A stretch of 18,627 nt of DNA from CAYVIB01 sp964451365. GTDB lineage: Bacteria; Pseudomonadota; Gammaproteobacteria; Pseudomonadales; Cellvibrionaceae. The notes beneath the pieces are model-generated. The model did no database searches. It was not told the origin of the DNA and was given only the letters and a program-made list of their open reading frames with translations. Position 1 is the stretch's first letter; the number at the start of each line of letters is the position of its first letter. Both the position numbers and the translations under genes were made by a program. Positions 1 through 7,683 of the stretch are shown here, one piece after another. The DNA is taken from the NCBI GenBank assembly GCA_964451365.1, contig CAYVIB010000051.1:1-18627 (forward strand). Reading direction: 5' to 3'.

Positions 1-1992
1 AGATTCACACAGTTCATTTCGAGTACTTTCTTTCTATTAACGCTCTGTTTGTCTTTCCAGGCGCAGGCCCAAAGCTCGTGCCAATGTAATTGGTACGGCG
101 AAGTCCGGCCTATGTGCCAGAACCAGACCAGCGGTTGGGGATGGGAAAACAACCAGAGTTGTATCGGTATTGATACCTGTAACGACCAGTATGGCGACGG
201 TGGTCCTGTCGGCGACTGCGGAACCGGTTCCAGCAGTTCCTCGTCCAGCAGTTCGTCTTCCAGCAGTTCATCTTCCAGTTCCGGTGGCGGTAGTAACAGC
301 ATTACCGTGCGCATGAGCGGCGTGGTGGGCGATGAAAGCGTCAGCCTGCAAATTGGTGGTCAGACCATCCAGACCTGGACACTGTCCACTGGCATGGCGA
401 ACTATACGGCCAGCACCAATGCCACGGGCGAACTTCGCGTTGCCTTCACCAACGACTCCGGCGATCGCGACGTACAGGTGGATTATGTCACGGTCAACGG
501 CGTTACCTATCAGGCCGAGGATCAGCAGGACAACACCGGTGTCTACGATGGTTCCTGCGGCGGCGGCGAATTCAGCGAAATGCTGCACTGTAACGGCTCC
601 ATTGGCTTTGGTAATCCGTTCGATGGAAGCTCTTCCTCCTCCAGCTCGAGTAGCAGTTCAAGCTCAAGTTCAAGCAGTTCCTCTTCCAGCTCCAGCGGCG
701 GCAGCAACAGCGTTACCATTCGTATGAGTGGCGTGGTGGGTGACGAGAGCGTCAGCCTGCAAATTGGCGGTCAAACCATCCAGACCTGGACGGTGGGCGT
801 GGGCATGATGAATTACACCGCCAATACCAATGCCACCGGCGAGCTGCGCGTTGCCTTTACCAATGACGCCGGCGACCGCGACGTGCAGGTGGATTACGTT
901 ATCGTCAATGGCGTGACTTACCAGGCGGAAGACCAGCAGGATAATACCGGTGCCTACGATGGTTCGTGCGGCGGCGGCTCATACTCTGAGATGCTGCACT
1001 GTAACGGCTCCATCGGCTTTGGCAATCCCTTCGGCGGCAGCTCATCCTCGTCAAGTTCGAGCTCTTCTTCTTCCGGTAACCCCGGCTGTAGCCTGCCTTC
1101 ACGATTCAGTTGGACTTCATCGCCCGCGCTTGTCGGCCCCAGTCAATCCAGCTGGGCTTCCGTGAAAGACCCCACCATCGTGGAGTACAACGGTCGGTAC
1201 CATATCTACGCCACGGTATTCGACACCAGCCTGGACTCGTGGGGATCCATTTATTTTAACTTCAGCGACTGGTCACAGGCTGATTCCGCGCCGCAAACCT
1301 ATATGCGCAACACCACCATGGGTAACGCCGTTGCGCCGCAAGTGTTTTATTTCCGCCCACACGGGCGCTGGTATCAAATTACGCAATGGGGCGGCGCGTA
1401 TTCAACCACCACGGATATCAGCGACCCGTATAGCTGGTCCGCGAAGCGGCCGTTACTGTCCGGCGAACCCAGTGGTGCGTTGGACTTTTGGGTGATCTGT
1501 GACGATGCCAACTGCTACTTGTACTTTTCCCGTGACGATGGGGCGTTGTACATGTCAACAACGAGCATCAATAACTTCCCGAACTTCTCGGGTTACGAGG
1601 TTGTGATGCGGGATAACCGGGGTGCCAATTACCTGTTTGAGGCGGCCAACGTTTACAAGGTGGATGGTGCCGATCAATATTTGTTGCTGGTTGAAGCCTA
1701 TATCTCCGGCCCCCGCTTTTTCCGCTCCTGGACATCCAGCAACCCGAATGGCCCCTGGACGCCGCTGGCGGATACCGAGTCGAATCCGTTTGCCGGCAAC
1801 AACAATGTCACCTGGCCGCAAGGAAAGTGGGCTGATGGCATCAGTCATGGTGAACTGGTTCGCTCCGGCTACGATGAAAAGATGACAATTGACCCGTGTA
1901 ACCTGCAGTTCGTCTACCAGGGGCAGGCAGGTTCAGCCTCCAGTTACAACGCAATTCCTTATCGCCTGGGTCTCTTGACGCATAATAATTGA
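1..1992 (+). CDS. Secreted CBM10-CBM60-CBM60-GH62 alpha-L-arabinofuranosidase, 5' end cut by window edge
   Basis: This is an extracellular enzyme predicted to remove arabinofuranose side chains from arabinoxylan. The frame is open from base 1 and reads a hydrophobic signal-peptide core ending SFQAQA before the mature QSSCQCNW, so the real start codon is upstream and the TTG at 49 is inside the signal peptide. Modules in order: CBM10 (about 79-220, Cys/Trp-rich, CNWYG and GWGWE); Ser linker; CBM60 copy 1 (about 292-624); Ser linker; CBM60 copy 2 (about 697-1035); Ser linker; GH62 (about 1081-1992). GH62 candidate catalytic acids are Asp in VKDPTIV (1168-1170), Asp in GALDFW (1483-1485) and Glu in SHGELV (1852-1854). 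CBM60 modules bind xylan and other beta-glycans in a calcium-dependent way. The gene ends in NN-TAA-like context at 1990-1992 with a hairpin just after it. The polyserine linkers are typical of Cellvibrionaceae. Module calls come from recognised motifs, without a database search. Confidence 0.93.
   Translation, partial: RFTQFISSTFFLLTLCLSFQAQAQSSCQCNWYGEVRPMCQNQTSGWGWENNQSCIGIDTCNDQYGDGGPVGDCGTGSSSSSSSSSSSSSSSSSSGGGSNSITVRMSGVVGDESVSLQIGGQTIQTWTLSTGMANYTASTNATGELRVAFTNDSGDRDVQVDYVTVNGVTYQAEDQQDNTGVYDGSCGGGEFSEMLHCNGSIGFGNPFDGSSSSSSSSSSSSSSSSSSSSSSSGGSNSVTIRMSGVVGDESVSLQIGGQTIQTWTVGVGMMNYTANTNATGELRVAFTNDAGDRDVQVDYVIVNGVTYQAEDQQDNTGAYDGSCGGGSYSEMLHCNGSIGFGNPFGGSSSSSSSSSSSSGNPGCSLPSRFSWTSSPALVGPSQSSWASVKDPTIVEYNGRYHIYATVFDTSLDSWGSIYFNFSDWSQADSAPQTYMRNTTMGNAVAPQVFYFRPHGRWYQITQWGGAYSTTTDISDPYSWSAKRPLLSGEPSGALDFWVICDDANCYLYFSRDDGALYMSTTSINNFPNFSGYEVVMRDNRGANYLFEAANVYKVDGADQYLLLVEAYISGPRFFRSWTSSNPNGPWTPLADTESNPFAGNNNVTWPQGKWADGISHGELVRSGYDEKMTIDPCNLQFVYQGQAGSASSYNAIPYRLGLLTHNN
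292..1035 (+). repeat. Tandem duplication of the CBM60 module plus polyserine linker, 411-bp period
   Basis: The module beginning SITVRMSGVVGDESV at about 298 recurs as SVTIRMSGVVGDESV at about 709. The period is exactly 411 bp (137 codons). By hand comparison about 96 of 108 residues are identical. The differences cluster at one surface-like segment (TLSTGMANYTAS against TVGVGMMNYTAN) and near EFSEM/SYSEM. The serine linkers that follow each copy differ in length and codon use, as expected for slippage-prone tracts. Confidence 0.9.
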
Positions 1993-2011
1993 TTTAACAC
2001 GCTCCAATAAC

Positions 2012-2041
2012 AAGTGGAATTAAAAGGATGTAATTCCACTT
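2012..2041 (+). terminator. 11-bp perfect hairpin after the GH62 gene
   Basis: AAGTGGAATTA at 2012-2022 pairs perfectly with TAATTCCACTT at 2031-2041 around an 8-base loop. It begins 20 bases after the stop codon of the GH62 gene, so a 3'-end processing or terminator role is likely. No T-run follows, so it is not a classic intrinsic terminator. Confidence 0.5.
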
Positions 2042-2045
2042 CACC

Positions 2046-2175
2046 TTGACACATGTATCCATAAGTTCCAATCGGAACGGTGCTTCCGCTGGGTGTTACT
2101 AACAAGCTGCCGTAGAGCTGTCATGTATCAACCCGCCGGAGACCTTACCGAAATCTTATGCAGTGCGAGCCTTGT
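2046..2175 (+). other. Untranslated stretch upstream of a strong terminator: possible small RNA or ppsA leader
   Basis: No plausible gene lies between 2042 and 2175. A perfect -35-like TTGACA is at 2046-2051, but the best -10 (TCCAAT, 2067-2072) is poor and spaced only 15 bp. The stretch contains several short complementary segments, for example CGGAA (2073-2077) with TTCCG, and it ends in the intrinsic terminator at 2176-2204. Such a layout fits a small RNA of roughly 130 nt, or an attenuated leader of ppsA. I do not recognise a known riboswitch class. It may simply be a long 3' UTR of the GH62 gene. Confidence 0.25.
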
Positions 2176-2204
2176 CCCTTGTCCGAAAAGACAAGGGTTT
2201 TTTT
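2176..2204 (+). terminator. Intrinsic (rho-independent) terminator upstream of ppsA
   Basis: CCCTTGTC (2176-2183) and GACAAGGG (2190-2197) form a perfect 8-bp stem around the loop CGAAAA. The stem is followed directly by seven T residues (2198-2204). It lies about 94 bases ahead of the ppsA start codon and 184 bases after the GH62 stop, so it separates the two transcription units or acts as an attenuator. Confidence 0.9.
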
Positions 2205-2297
2205 CGGGTTAAATACTGATTTAAAACAACTATTGCCTGCCGCCCAGCCCGTATTATCAACACTGGAAGAACCTCTATCCAAGTGGAGATAATCGCA

Positions 2298-4714
2298 ATG
2301 GTTAATCGCCGGGACATCCTCTGGTTCGAAGAACTCAAAATTGAAGACGTGCCGTTGGTGGGCGGCAAGAACGCCAGCCTCGGCGAAATTACCCAATCGC
2401 TGGCAAAAGAGGGAATACCCGTTCCTCCCGGTTTTGCCATAACCGCCCAGGTGTACCGGGACTTTATCGGTAACAATAACCTGGCCGGACAAATTGCTGA
2501 AAATCTGGCGGCGCTGAACAACGGCAAGCAGACGCTGGCCCAAACCGGCTCCAGGGTTCGCACACTGATTGAGGGCGGCGAATTTAGTGACGACCAAATA
2601 GCCGCCATTCGCGATGCCTATATAAAACTTTGTGATCGACTGGACCGGCCGGAGTGCGATGTGGCGGTGCGTAGTTCCGCCACCGCCGAGGATTTGCCCG
2701 AAGCCAGCTTTGCCGGTCAGCAGGAAAGTTTTCTCAACGTTCGCGGCCTCGACGCGTTGCTCAAGGCCACGCGCGGTTGCCTTGCTTCGCTTTTTACGGA
2801 TCGAGCGATTGCCTACCGCGAAGAGCGCGGTTTTCCACACGAACAAGTGGCGTTGTCGGTGGGCGTGCAACAAATGGCGCGCTCCGACCTGGGCAGTGCC
2901 GGCGTAATATTTACGCTCGATACCGAAAGCGGATTTCCCGATGTAGTGCTGATTACCGGTTCCTGGGGGTTGGGTGAGTGCGTGGTCAAGGGCAGTGTTA
3001 ACCCGGACCGTTTCATGGTGTATAAGCCGCTTGCCAACAAGGATAATTTCAAGCCCATTATAGAACGCACCGTGGGCAGCAAGCTGGAAAAAATGGTTTA
3101 TGGCGGCGGCAGGGATAGCGAGGGCGGCGTTGTTAACGCGAAGGAAGCTACCGTCACGGTACCAACCAGCGAAAAGGAACGGAAAGCGCTGGTGTTGAGC
3201 GATGATGAAGTCATGACACTTGCCCGTTGGGCAATCGCCATCGAAAAACATTACAAGCGACCGATGGATATCGAGTGGGCGAAAGATGGCGTCACCGGTG
3301 GTTTGTTTATTGTTCAGGCACGACCGGAAACCATCGAATCCCAAAAAGACCGCGCGATACTGTTAAGTTATGAACTGAAAGAAAAATCCACTGTGTTGAT
3401 CGAAGGCTCCAGTGTCGGCAGCGCTATCACCAGCGGCAAGGTTTGTCGCCTGAGCAGCCCGGAGGAAAACGAACAGTTTCCCGATGGCGCCATTCTTGTT
3501 ACCGAGCGCACCGACCCTGACTGGGTACCGGTAATGCGAAAAGCCGCCGGCATTATCACCAATACCGGTGGCGCAACCAGCCACGCTGCGATCGTGAGCC
3601 GCGAACTGAAAATCCCGGCGGTGGTGGGTACCGGCCACGGAACGGAAATATTAAAGGACGGAATGGAACTTACTGTCGATTGCACAGAAGGTTCGGTGGC
3701 GAAAATCTACCAGGGGTTGTTGGCGTACGCGACGGAGGAAATTCAGGTCGACCGCATTCGCAAAACCAACACCGGCATTATGATCAACGTGGCGATGCCG
3801 ACGGCGCCGTGCACTGGTGGCAATTGCCGAAAGCGGGCATTGGTTTAGCGCGAATTGAATTTATTATTTCCAGCCGGATTCGCATTCACCCGATGGCCTT
3901 GTTGCATCCGGAAAAGGTGCGCGATGAAAAAGTGATGGCGAAAATCCGCGGCCTCACCGAAGGTTATGAGGATATGTCGGAGGATTTTGTCGATAAACTG
4001 GCGATGGGTATCAGCAAAATCGCCGCGTCCTGTTATCCGCATCCGGCGGTTGTCCGGCTGTCGGATTTAAAATCCAACGAGTATCGCGGGTTACTCGGCG
4101 GTGAATTTTTCGAAATCGACGAGGAGAACCCGATGTTGGGCCTGCGCGGTGCTTCACGTTACTACCATAAGAACTATCGCGATGCATTCAAGTTGGAATG
4201 TCGGGCGATAAAACGCGCTCGCGAGGAGATGGGCTTCGACAATATTATTGCCATGGTGCCATTCTGTCGCACACCAACCGAGGCCGATAAAGTATTGGCT
4301 ATTATGGCCGGGGAAGGTTTAAAAAGAGGCGTGGAGGGCTTGCAAGTCTACGTGATGTGTGAAATTCCATCGAATGTGATTCTTGCGGAGCAGTTCTCCA
4401 GACGTTTCGACGGGTTTTCCATCGGTACCAACGATTTGACGCAGTTGGTACTGGGTATTGATCGGGATTCCGCGGAGCTGCGCTATATGTTCGATGCGCG
4501 CGATGAAGCGGTAAAAAGCATGATTGCCCAAGTAATCAAAGTGGCGCATGAAAATGGCCGTAAAGTGGGAATCTGCGGACAGGCACCATCGGACCATCCG
4601 GAATTTGCCGTGTTCCTGGTGGAATGCGGTATCGATACGATTTCGCTCAACCCGGACTCGGTGATCAAGGCGAGTGAGCATATTGCCGAGGCGGAAAGTA
4701 GAAAGGGTTATTAA
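2298..4714 (+). pseudogene. ppsA: Phosphoenolpyruvate synthase (pyruvate, water dikinase), frameshifted at about 3791
   Basis: PpsA converts pyruvate, ATP and water to PEP, AMP and phosphate in the cytoplasm. The N-terminal ATP-binding domain (GGKNASLGE, VAVRSSATAEDLPEASFAGQQE), the swivelling phospho-His domain (GGATSHAAIVSREL, His codon 3582-3584) and the C-terminal PEP/pyruvate barrel (LARIEFII, EENPMLGLRG, GICGQAPSD with Cys at 4574-4576) are all present. Together they total about 805 codons, close to the 792 of E. coli PpsA. The first frame runs 2298-3848 and the second enters before 3840. Reading GTGGCGATGCC at 3789-3799 as GTGGGCGATGCC would restore MINVGDADGAVHWW, matching the family, so one G is missing. 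ATG 2298 is preferred over GTG 2283 because GGAG at 2285-2288 precedes it by nine bases. The lesion could be a true mutation or an assembly error; everything else looks functional. Confidence 0.92.
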
Positions 4715-4816
4715 TGTGAATGGCCCTAAGAAAGGGATGGACATTGCCCGGAGCGGTGTCTTCGCAAGCGGAAAAATTTACTTCTTAAAGCAGTTCAATA
4801 CGACGGGGCTGGAGTA

Positions 4817-6223
4817 GTGAATTTGCCATTTACGACCAGAACGCACCAGTGTTTAAACCCGCAAACTCTATCGCGCATGCGCGCGTGTATGTTATTTTTT
4901 TTCTCTGCTATTTTAACATCCATTCCCGCTACAGCCCAAAATGGCAGTACTGATTCTGAACACGCCCAAGATGCTGTCTGGGTCATCGACATTGAAGGTG
5001 CAATTGGTCCCGCGACGACGGACCACTTCACTCGCGGTTTGGAAAAAGCCATCGATCACGAAGCCCGCTTTATTGTTCTGCGCATGGATACTCCCGGCGG
5101 GCTGGACAGATCCATGCGCGATATTATTCAAGCTATTTTGTCTTCACCGATTCCGGTTGTGACTTATGTCACTCCCAGCGGAGCGCGTGCCGCCAGCGCG
5201 GGGACGTATATTTTGTATGCCAGCCATATTGCGGCGATGGCGCCGGCAACCAATGTGGGTGCGGCCACGCCGGTCGCAATAGGTTCACCTGCCGGTAGTC
5301 CGTCCAAGGACGGTGAAGAGCCGGCCGGGGATTCCCAGGATTCAATGAAAAACAAAATGATTAATGACGCGGTGGCTTATATCGTCAGCCTGGCGGAGTT
5401 GCGGGATCGTAACAAGGAATGGGCGGCGGCCTCCGTCAGGGGAGCAGAGAGTATTTCTGCACGAGAGGCACTGGAAAAAAATGTTATCAATTTTGTTGCC
5501 GATGATATGGAAGGTTTATTGGCGCAACTGGACGGCGTTACGATCAAACTGGGGCAGGGTGAACCGACGCTTAAAACGAAAGGCGCGGAAGTGGTTTATT
5601 ACGAAGCGGGATGGCGCAATAAATTTCTCGCTACCATTACCGATCCCAGTATTGCCTACATTCTGTTACTAATCGGTATCTATGGCCTGGTGCTGGAATT
5701 TTACAGCCCTGGTACGATTGGTCCCGGCGTTATCGGTGCAATTTGCCTGCTTATCGCCATGTACGGCTTGCAGATGTTGCCCATTAATTACGTGGGCGTT
5801 GCCTTGATTTTACTCGGACTCGCCTTAATGGTGGCGGAAGCCCTGGTTCCCAGTTTTGGCATTTTGGGCTTCGGTGGCGTGGTTTCGTTTGTTATCGGCT
5901 CAATCATTCTGGTGGATACGGAATTTCCCGCCTATCAAATTGCGTTGCCGGTGATTCTGGCGTTCGCGACGATCAGCGTTGTTTTTCTGGTCGTGGTTGT
6001 GAATATGTTGTTGCGAATCCGGCGCAAGGCGGCGGTTTCAGGAATGGCCGCGCTGTTGGGAAGACGAACCACCGTGGAGGAAATTTACAACGGCAATCCC
6101 AAAGTGCGACTGGAAGGCGAGCTTTGGTATGTCAAATGCGATGAGCCCTTGCAGTTGAACGACCGCGTGGAAGTAATCAAAGCAGACGATGTTGTACTGG
6201 AGGTAAAAAAGATCATTCCATAG
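4817..6223 (+). CDS. NfeD-family (NfeD1b type) membrane-bound ClpP-class serine protease
   Basis: Long-form NfeD protein, related to Pyrococcus PH1510, which cleaves the C-terminal tail of its partner stomatin. The order is: signal sequence (MRACMLFFFSAILTSIPATA), ClpP/SppA-like protease domain (about residues 50-260), four to five membrane helices (about 275-405) and a C-terminal OB-fold NfeD domain (about 410-468). The probable catalytic Ser is in ARAASAGTY (codon 5195-5197) and the Lys is in NKMINDAVAYI (codon 5354-5356). The Ser-Lys dyad is therefore intact. The start is uncertain: GTG 4817 is only two bases from GGAG at 4811-4814, TTG 4823 is spaced better, and ATG 4877 lies at the signal peptide. 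The slipin gene follows after 59 bp, the usual operon arrangement. The pair is thought to act in membrane quality control. Confidence 0.92.
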   Translation: MNLPFTTRTHQCLNPQTLSRMRACMLFFFSAILTSIPATAQNGSTDSEHAQDAVWVIDIEGAIGPATTDHFTRGLEKAIDHEARFIVLRMDTPGGLDRSMRDIIQAILSSPIPVVTYVTPSGARAASAGTYILYASHIAAMAPATNVGAATPVAIGSPAGSPSKDGEEPAGDSQDSMKNKMINDAVAYIVSLAELRDRNKEWAAASVRGAESISAREALEKNVINFVADDMEGLLAQLDGVTIKLGQGEPTLKTKGAEVVYYEAGWRNKFLATITDPSIAYILLLIGIYGLVLEFYSPGTIGPGVIGAICLLIAMYGLQMLPINYVGVALILLGLALMVAEALVPSFGILGFGGVVSFVIGSIILVDTEFPAYQIALPVILAFATISVVFLVVVVNMLLRIRRKAAVSGMAALLGRRTTVEEIYNGNPKVRLEGELWYVKCDEPLQLNDRVEVIKADDVVLEVKKIIP

Positions 6224-6282
6224 GGCGGGTGGCGCCCAAAGTGTCGGACTATCGCTTATCCGTCAAACATTAGGAGGCAGCC

Positions 6283-7038
6283 ATGGCAGCAGGCTTCGAA
6301 TATTTCATCATTATTTTAGTTATACTGGGCGCGGCCATTATTATTTCGATGTTCCGCGTGTTAAGAGAATACGAACGCGCCGTCATCTTTTTCCTCGGCC
6401 GTTTCCAAGGGGTGAAAGGACCCGGTCTGATTATCATAATTCCGGTGGTCCAGAAAATGGTGCGCGTGGATTTGCGAACCGTGGTAATGGATGTGCCAAG
6501 CCAGGATGTGATTTCGCTCGACAATGTTTCGGTAAAGGTTAACGCGGTCATTTACTTTCGCGTATTCGATCCGCAAAAGGCAATAATTCAGGTGGAAAAT
6601 TTTCTGGAAGCCACCAGCCAGTTGTCGCAGACGACATTGCGCTCCGTGCTCGGGCAACATGAACTGGACGACATGCTGAGCAAGCGGGATTTGCTCAACG
6701 CCGACATCCAGGCCATCCTCGACAAACAAACGGATGCCTGGGGAGTCAAGGTGGCAAATGTCGAGATCAAGCATGTCGATATCAACGAAAGCATGATTCG
6801 CGCGATTGCCAGGCAGGCGGAGGCGGAGAGGGAACGACGGGCGAAGGTGATTCATGCGCGCGGGGAACTGGAGGCCGCCGATGAACTACTCGATGCTGCG
6901 AACAAACTGGCGCGGGCGCCGGAAGCGATTCAACTGCGTTACCTGCAAACCCTGACGCAAATCGCCGGCGACAAAAATTCCACAATTGTTTTTCCCTTGC
7001 CCATGAATGTTCTGGAAGCGTTGCATAAAAAATCATAG
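6283..7038 (+). CDS. Slipin (stomatin/prohibitin-like SPFH protein)
   Basis: A 251-residue SPFH/band-7 protein that should oligomerise on the inner membrane and scaffold membrane microdomains. It has an N-terminal membrane helix (about residues 5-24), then the SPFH domain starting VLREYERAVIFFLGRF with PGLIIIIPVVQKMVRVDLR, and a charged helix AEAERERRAKVIHARGE that usually forms a coiled coil. The C-terminal STIVFPLP segment is typical of slipins and is the tail region cleaved by NfeD proteases in the archaeal pair. AGGAGG at 6272-6277, five bases from the ATG, sets the start. It follows the NfeD gene in the same direction and is probably co-transcribed with it. Length is normal for the family. 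Confidence 0.94.
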   Translation: MAAGFEYFIIILVILGAAIIISMFRVLREYERAVIFFLGRFQGVKGPGLIIIIPVVQKMVRVDLRTVVMDVPSQDVISLDNVSVKVNAVIYFRVFDPQKAIIQVENFLEATSQLSQTTLRSVLGQHELDDMLSKRDLLNADIQAILDKQTDAWGVKVANVEIKHVDINESMIRAIARQAEAERERRAKVIHARGELEAADELLDAANKLARAPEAIQLRYLQTLTQIAGDKNSTIVFPLPMNVLEALHKKS

Positions 7039-7050
7039 CGGGAGGATAGT

Positions 7051-7571
7051 ATGCGTGCCATGGTATTGCGGCAACAGGGCCGGCCGCTGGAATTGGAAGT
7101 GTGGCCCCTTCCCCAGGTAAAACCGGGGCACGTTCTGATTAAAGCTTCCGCCTGCGGTGTTTGCCGAACGGATTTGCATGTGGTTGACGGTGATTTAAAA
7201 GAGCCGGTATTGCCGCTGACTCCAGGCTACCAGCCCAACCGCCGGAAGCATTGGATACGACGATTCTGTTTGCACCGGCGGGCGAACTCGTTCCGCTGGC
7301 TCTAAAAGCCGTCAAAAAAGGCGGGCGGGTTGTTTGCGCGGGAATCCATATGAGCGATATACCATCGTTCCCTTACGAACTGCTGTGGGGGGAAAGGTGC
7401 ATCTGTTCGGTGGCAAGCCTGACCCGCCGGGACGGAGAGGAGTTTATTCCCATCGCCGCGAGCATCCCGGTGGAAACCGAGGTGCATCGGTATTCCCTGG
7501 AGCTGGCAAACCAGGCCCTGGACGACCTGCGCAATGGGCGCTTTATCTGTGCGGCGGTGATCAAATTCTAA
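7051..7571 (+). pseudogene. Zinc-dependent alcohol dehydrogenase remnant with internal deletion
   Basis: The first 60 codons read as the start of an AdhA/AdhP-type medium-chain alcohol dehydrogenase (MRAMVLRQQG, ACGVCRTDLHVVDGDL with the catalytic-zinc Cys, LPLTPGYQ where PGHQ is usual). At about 7230-7236 the protein jumps to the C-terminal part in a different frame (PPEALDTTILFAPAGELVPL, GGRVVCAGIHMSDIPSFPYE, ending DLRNGRFICAAVIKF at 7571). The four-Cys structural-zinc lobe and the GxGxxG nucleotide-binding fold are absent. Family members are about 330-345 residues, so some 460-500 bp have been lost. GGAGG at 7041-7045 still gives a good ribosome site, 12 bp after the slipin stop. The remaining open frame would make only an 84-residue fragment. 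The function is almost certainly lost. Confidence 0.92.
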
Positions 7572-7590
7572 AACGTGTTATTTGAAGTAG

Positions 7591-7604
7591 TTGATAGGCA
7601 TCAA
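7591..7604 (+). promoter_or_regulatory. Perfect FNR/ANR binding site
   Basis: TTGATAGGCATCAA is an exact TTGAT-N4-ATCAA match to the FNR/ANR consensus. It lies between the adh remnant and the kinase gene. An AATAAT element at 7626-7631 matches the -10 consensus at five of six positions. This puts a start near 7638 and the box centre (7597.5) at about -41, the class II activator position. The site predicts induction of the gene at 7684 at low oxygen. Confidence 0.88.
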
Positions 7605-7625
7605 TGTTGTTTGCTTCCGGCGGCT

Positions 7626-7631
7626 AATAAT
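7626..7631 (+). promoter_or_regulatory. Predicted -10 element of the FNR-dependent promoter
   Basis: AATAAT differs from TATAAT only at the first base. It sits 21 bases after the FNR box, the expected spacing when FNR replaces the -35 contact. No TTGACA-like -35 is present at the matching distance, in keeping with activator dependence. Confidence 0.6.
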
Positions 7632-7683
7632 AGGTACGGGCCGGCAATAACGATTGTCAGCTTAAATCATATAAACGGGGCTG

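Noticed and set aside
49..51. TTG as the start of the GH62 gene
   Set aside because: The frame is open to base 1 and upstream codons form the hydrophobic core of the signal peptide, so the gene begins before the window.
226..1074. Serine-codon tracts as a CRISPR-like or satellite array
   Set aside because: They are in-frame polyserine linkers between enzyme modules with irregular codon order and no spacers.
2046..2060. TTGACACATGTATCC as an FNR box before ppsA
   Set aside because: Only one half-site matches; the second half does not resemble ATCAA.
2145..3344. 399-codon minus-strand ORF opposite ppsA
   Set aside because: It is antisense to strongly conserved ppsA motifs and reads no recognisable family; long antisense frames are common opposite GC-rich coding DNA.
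6226..6240. GGGCG/CGCCC hairpin between the NfeD and slipin genes as a terminator
   Set aside because: The stem is five base pairs without a T-run and lies between two genes that are normally one operon.
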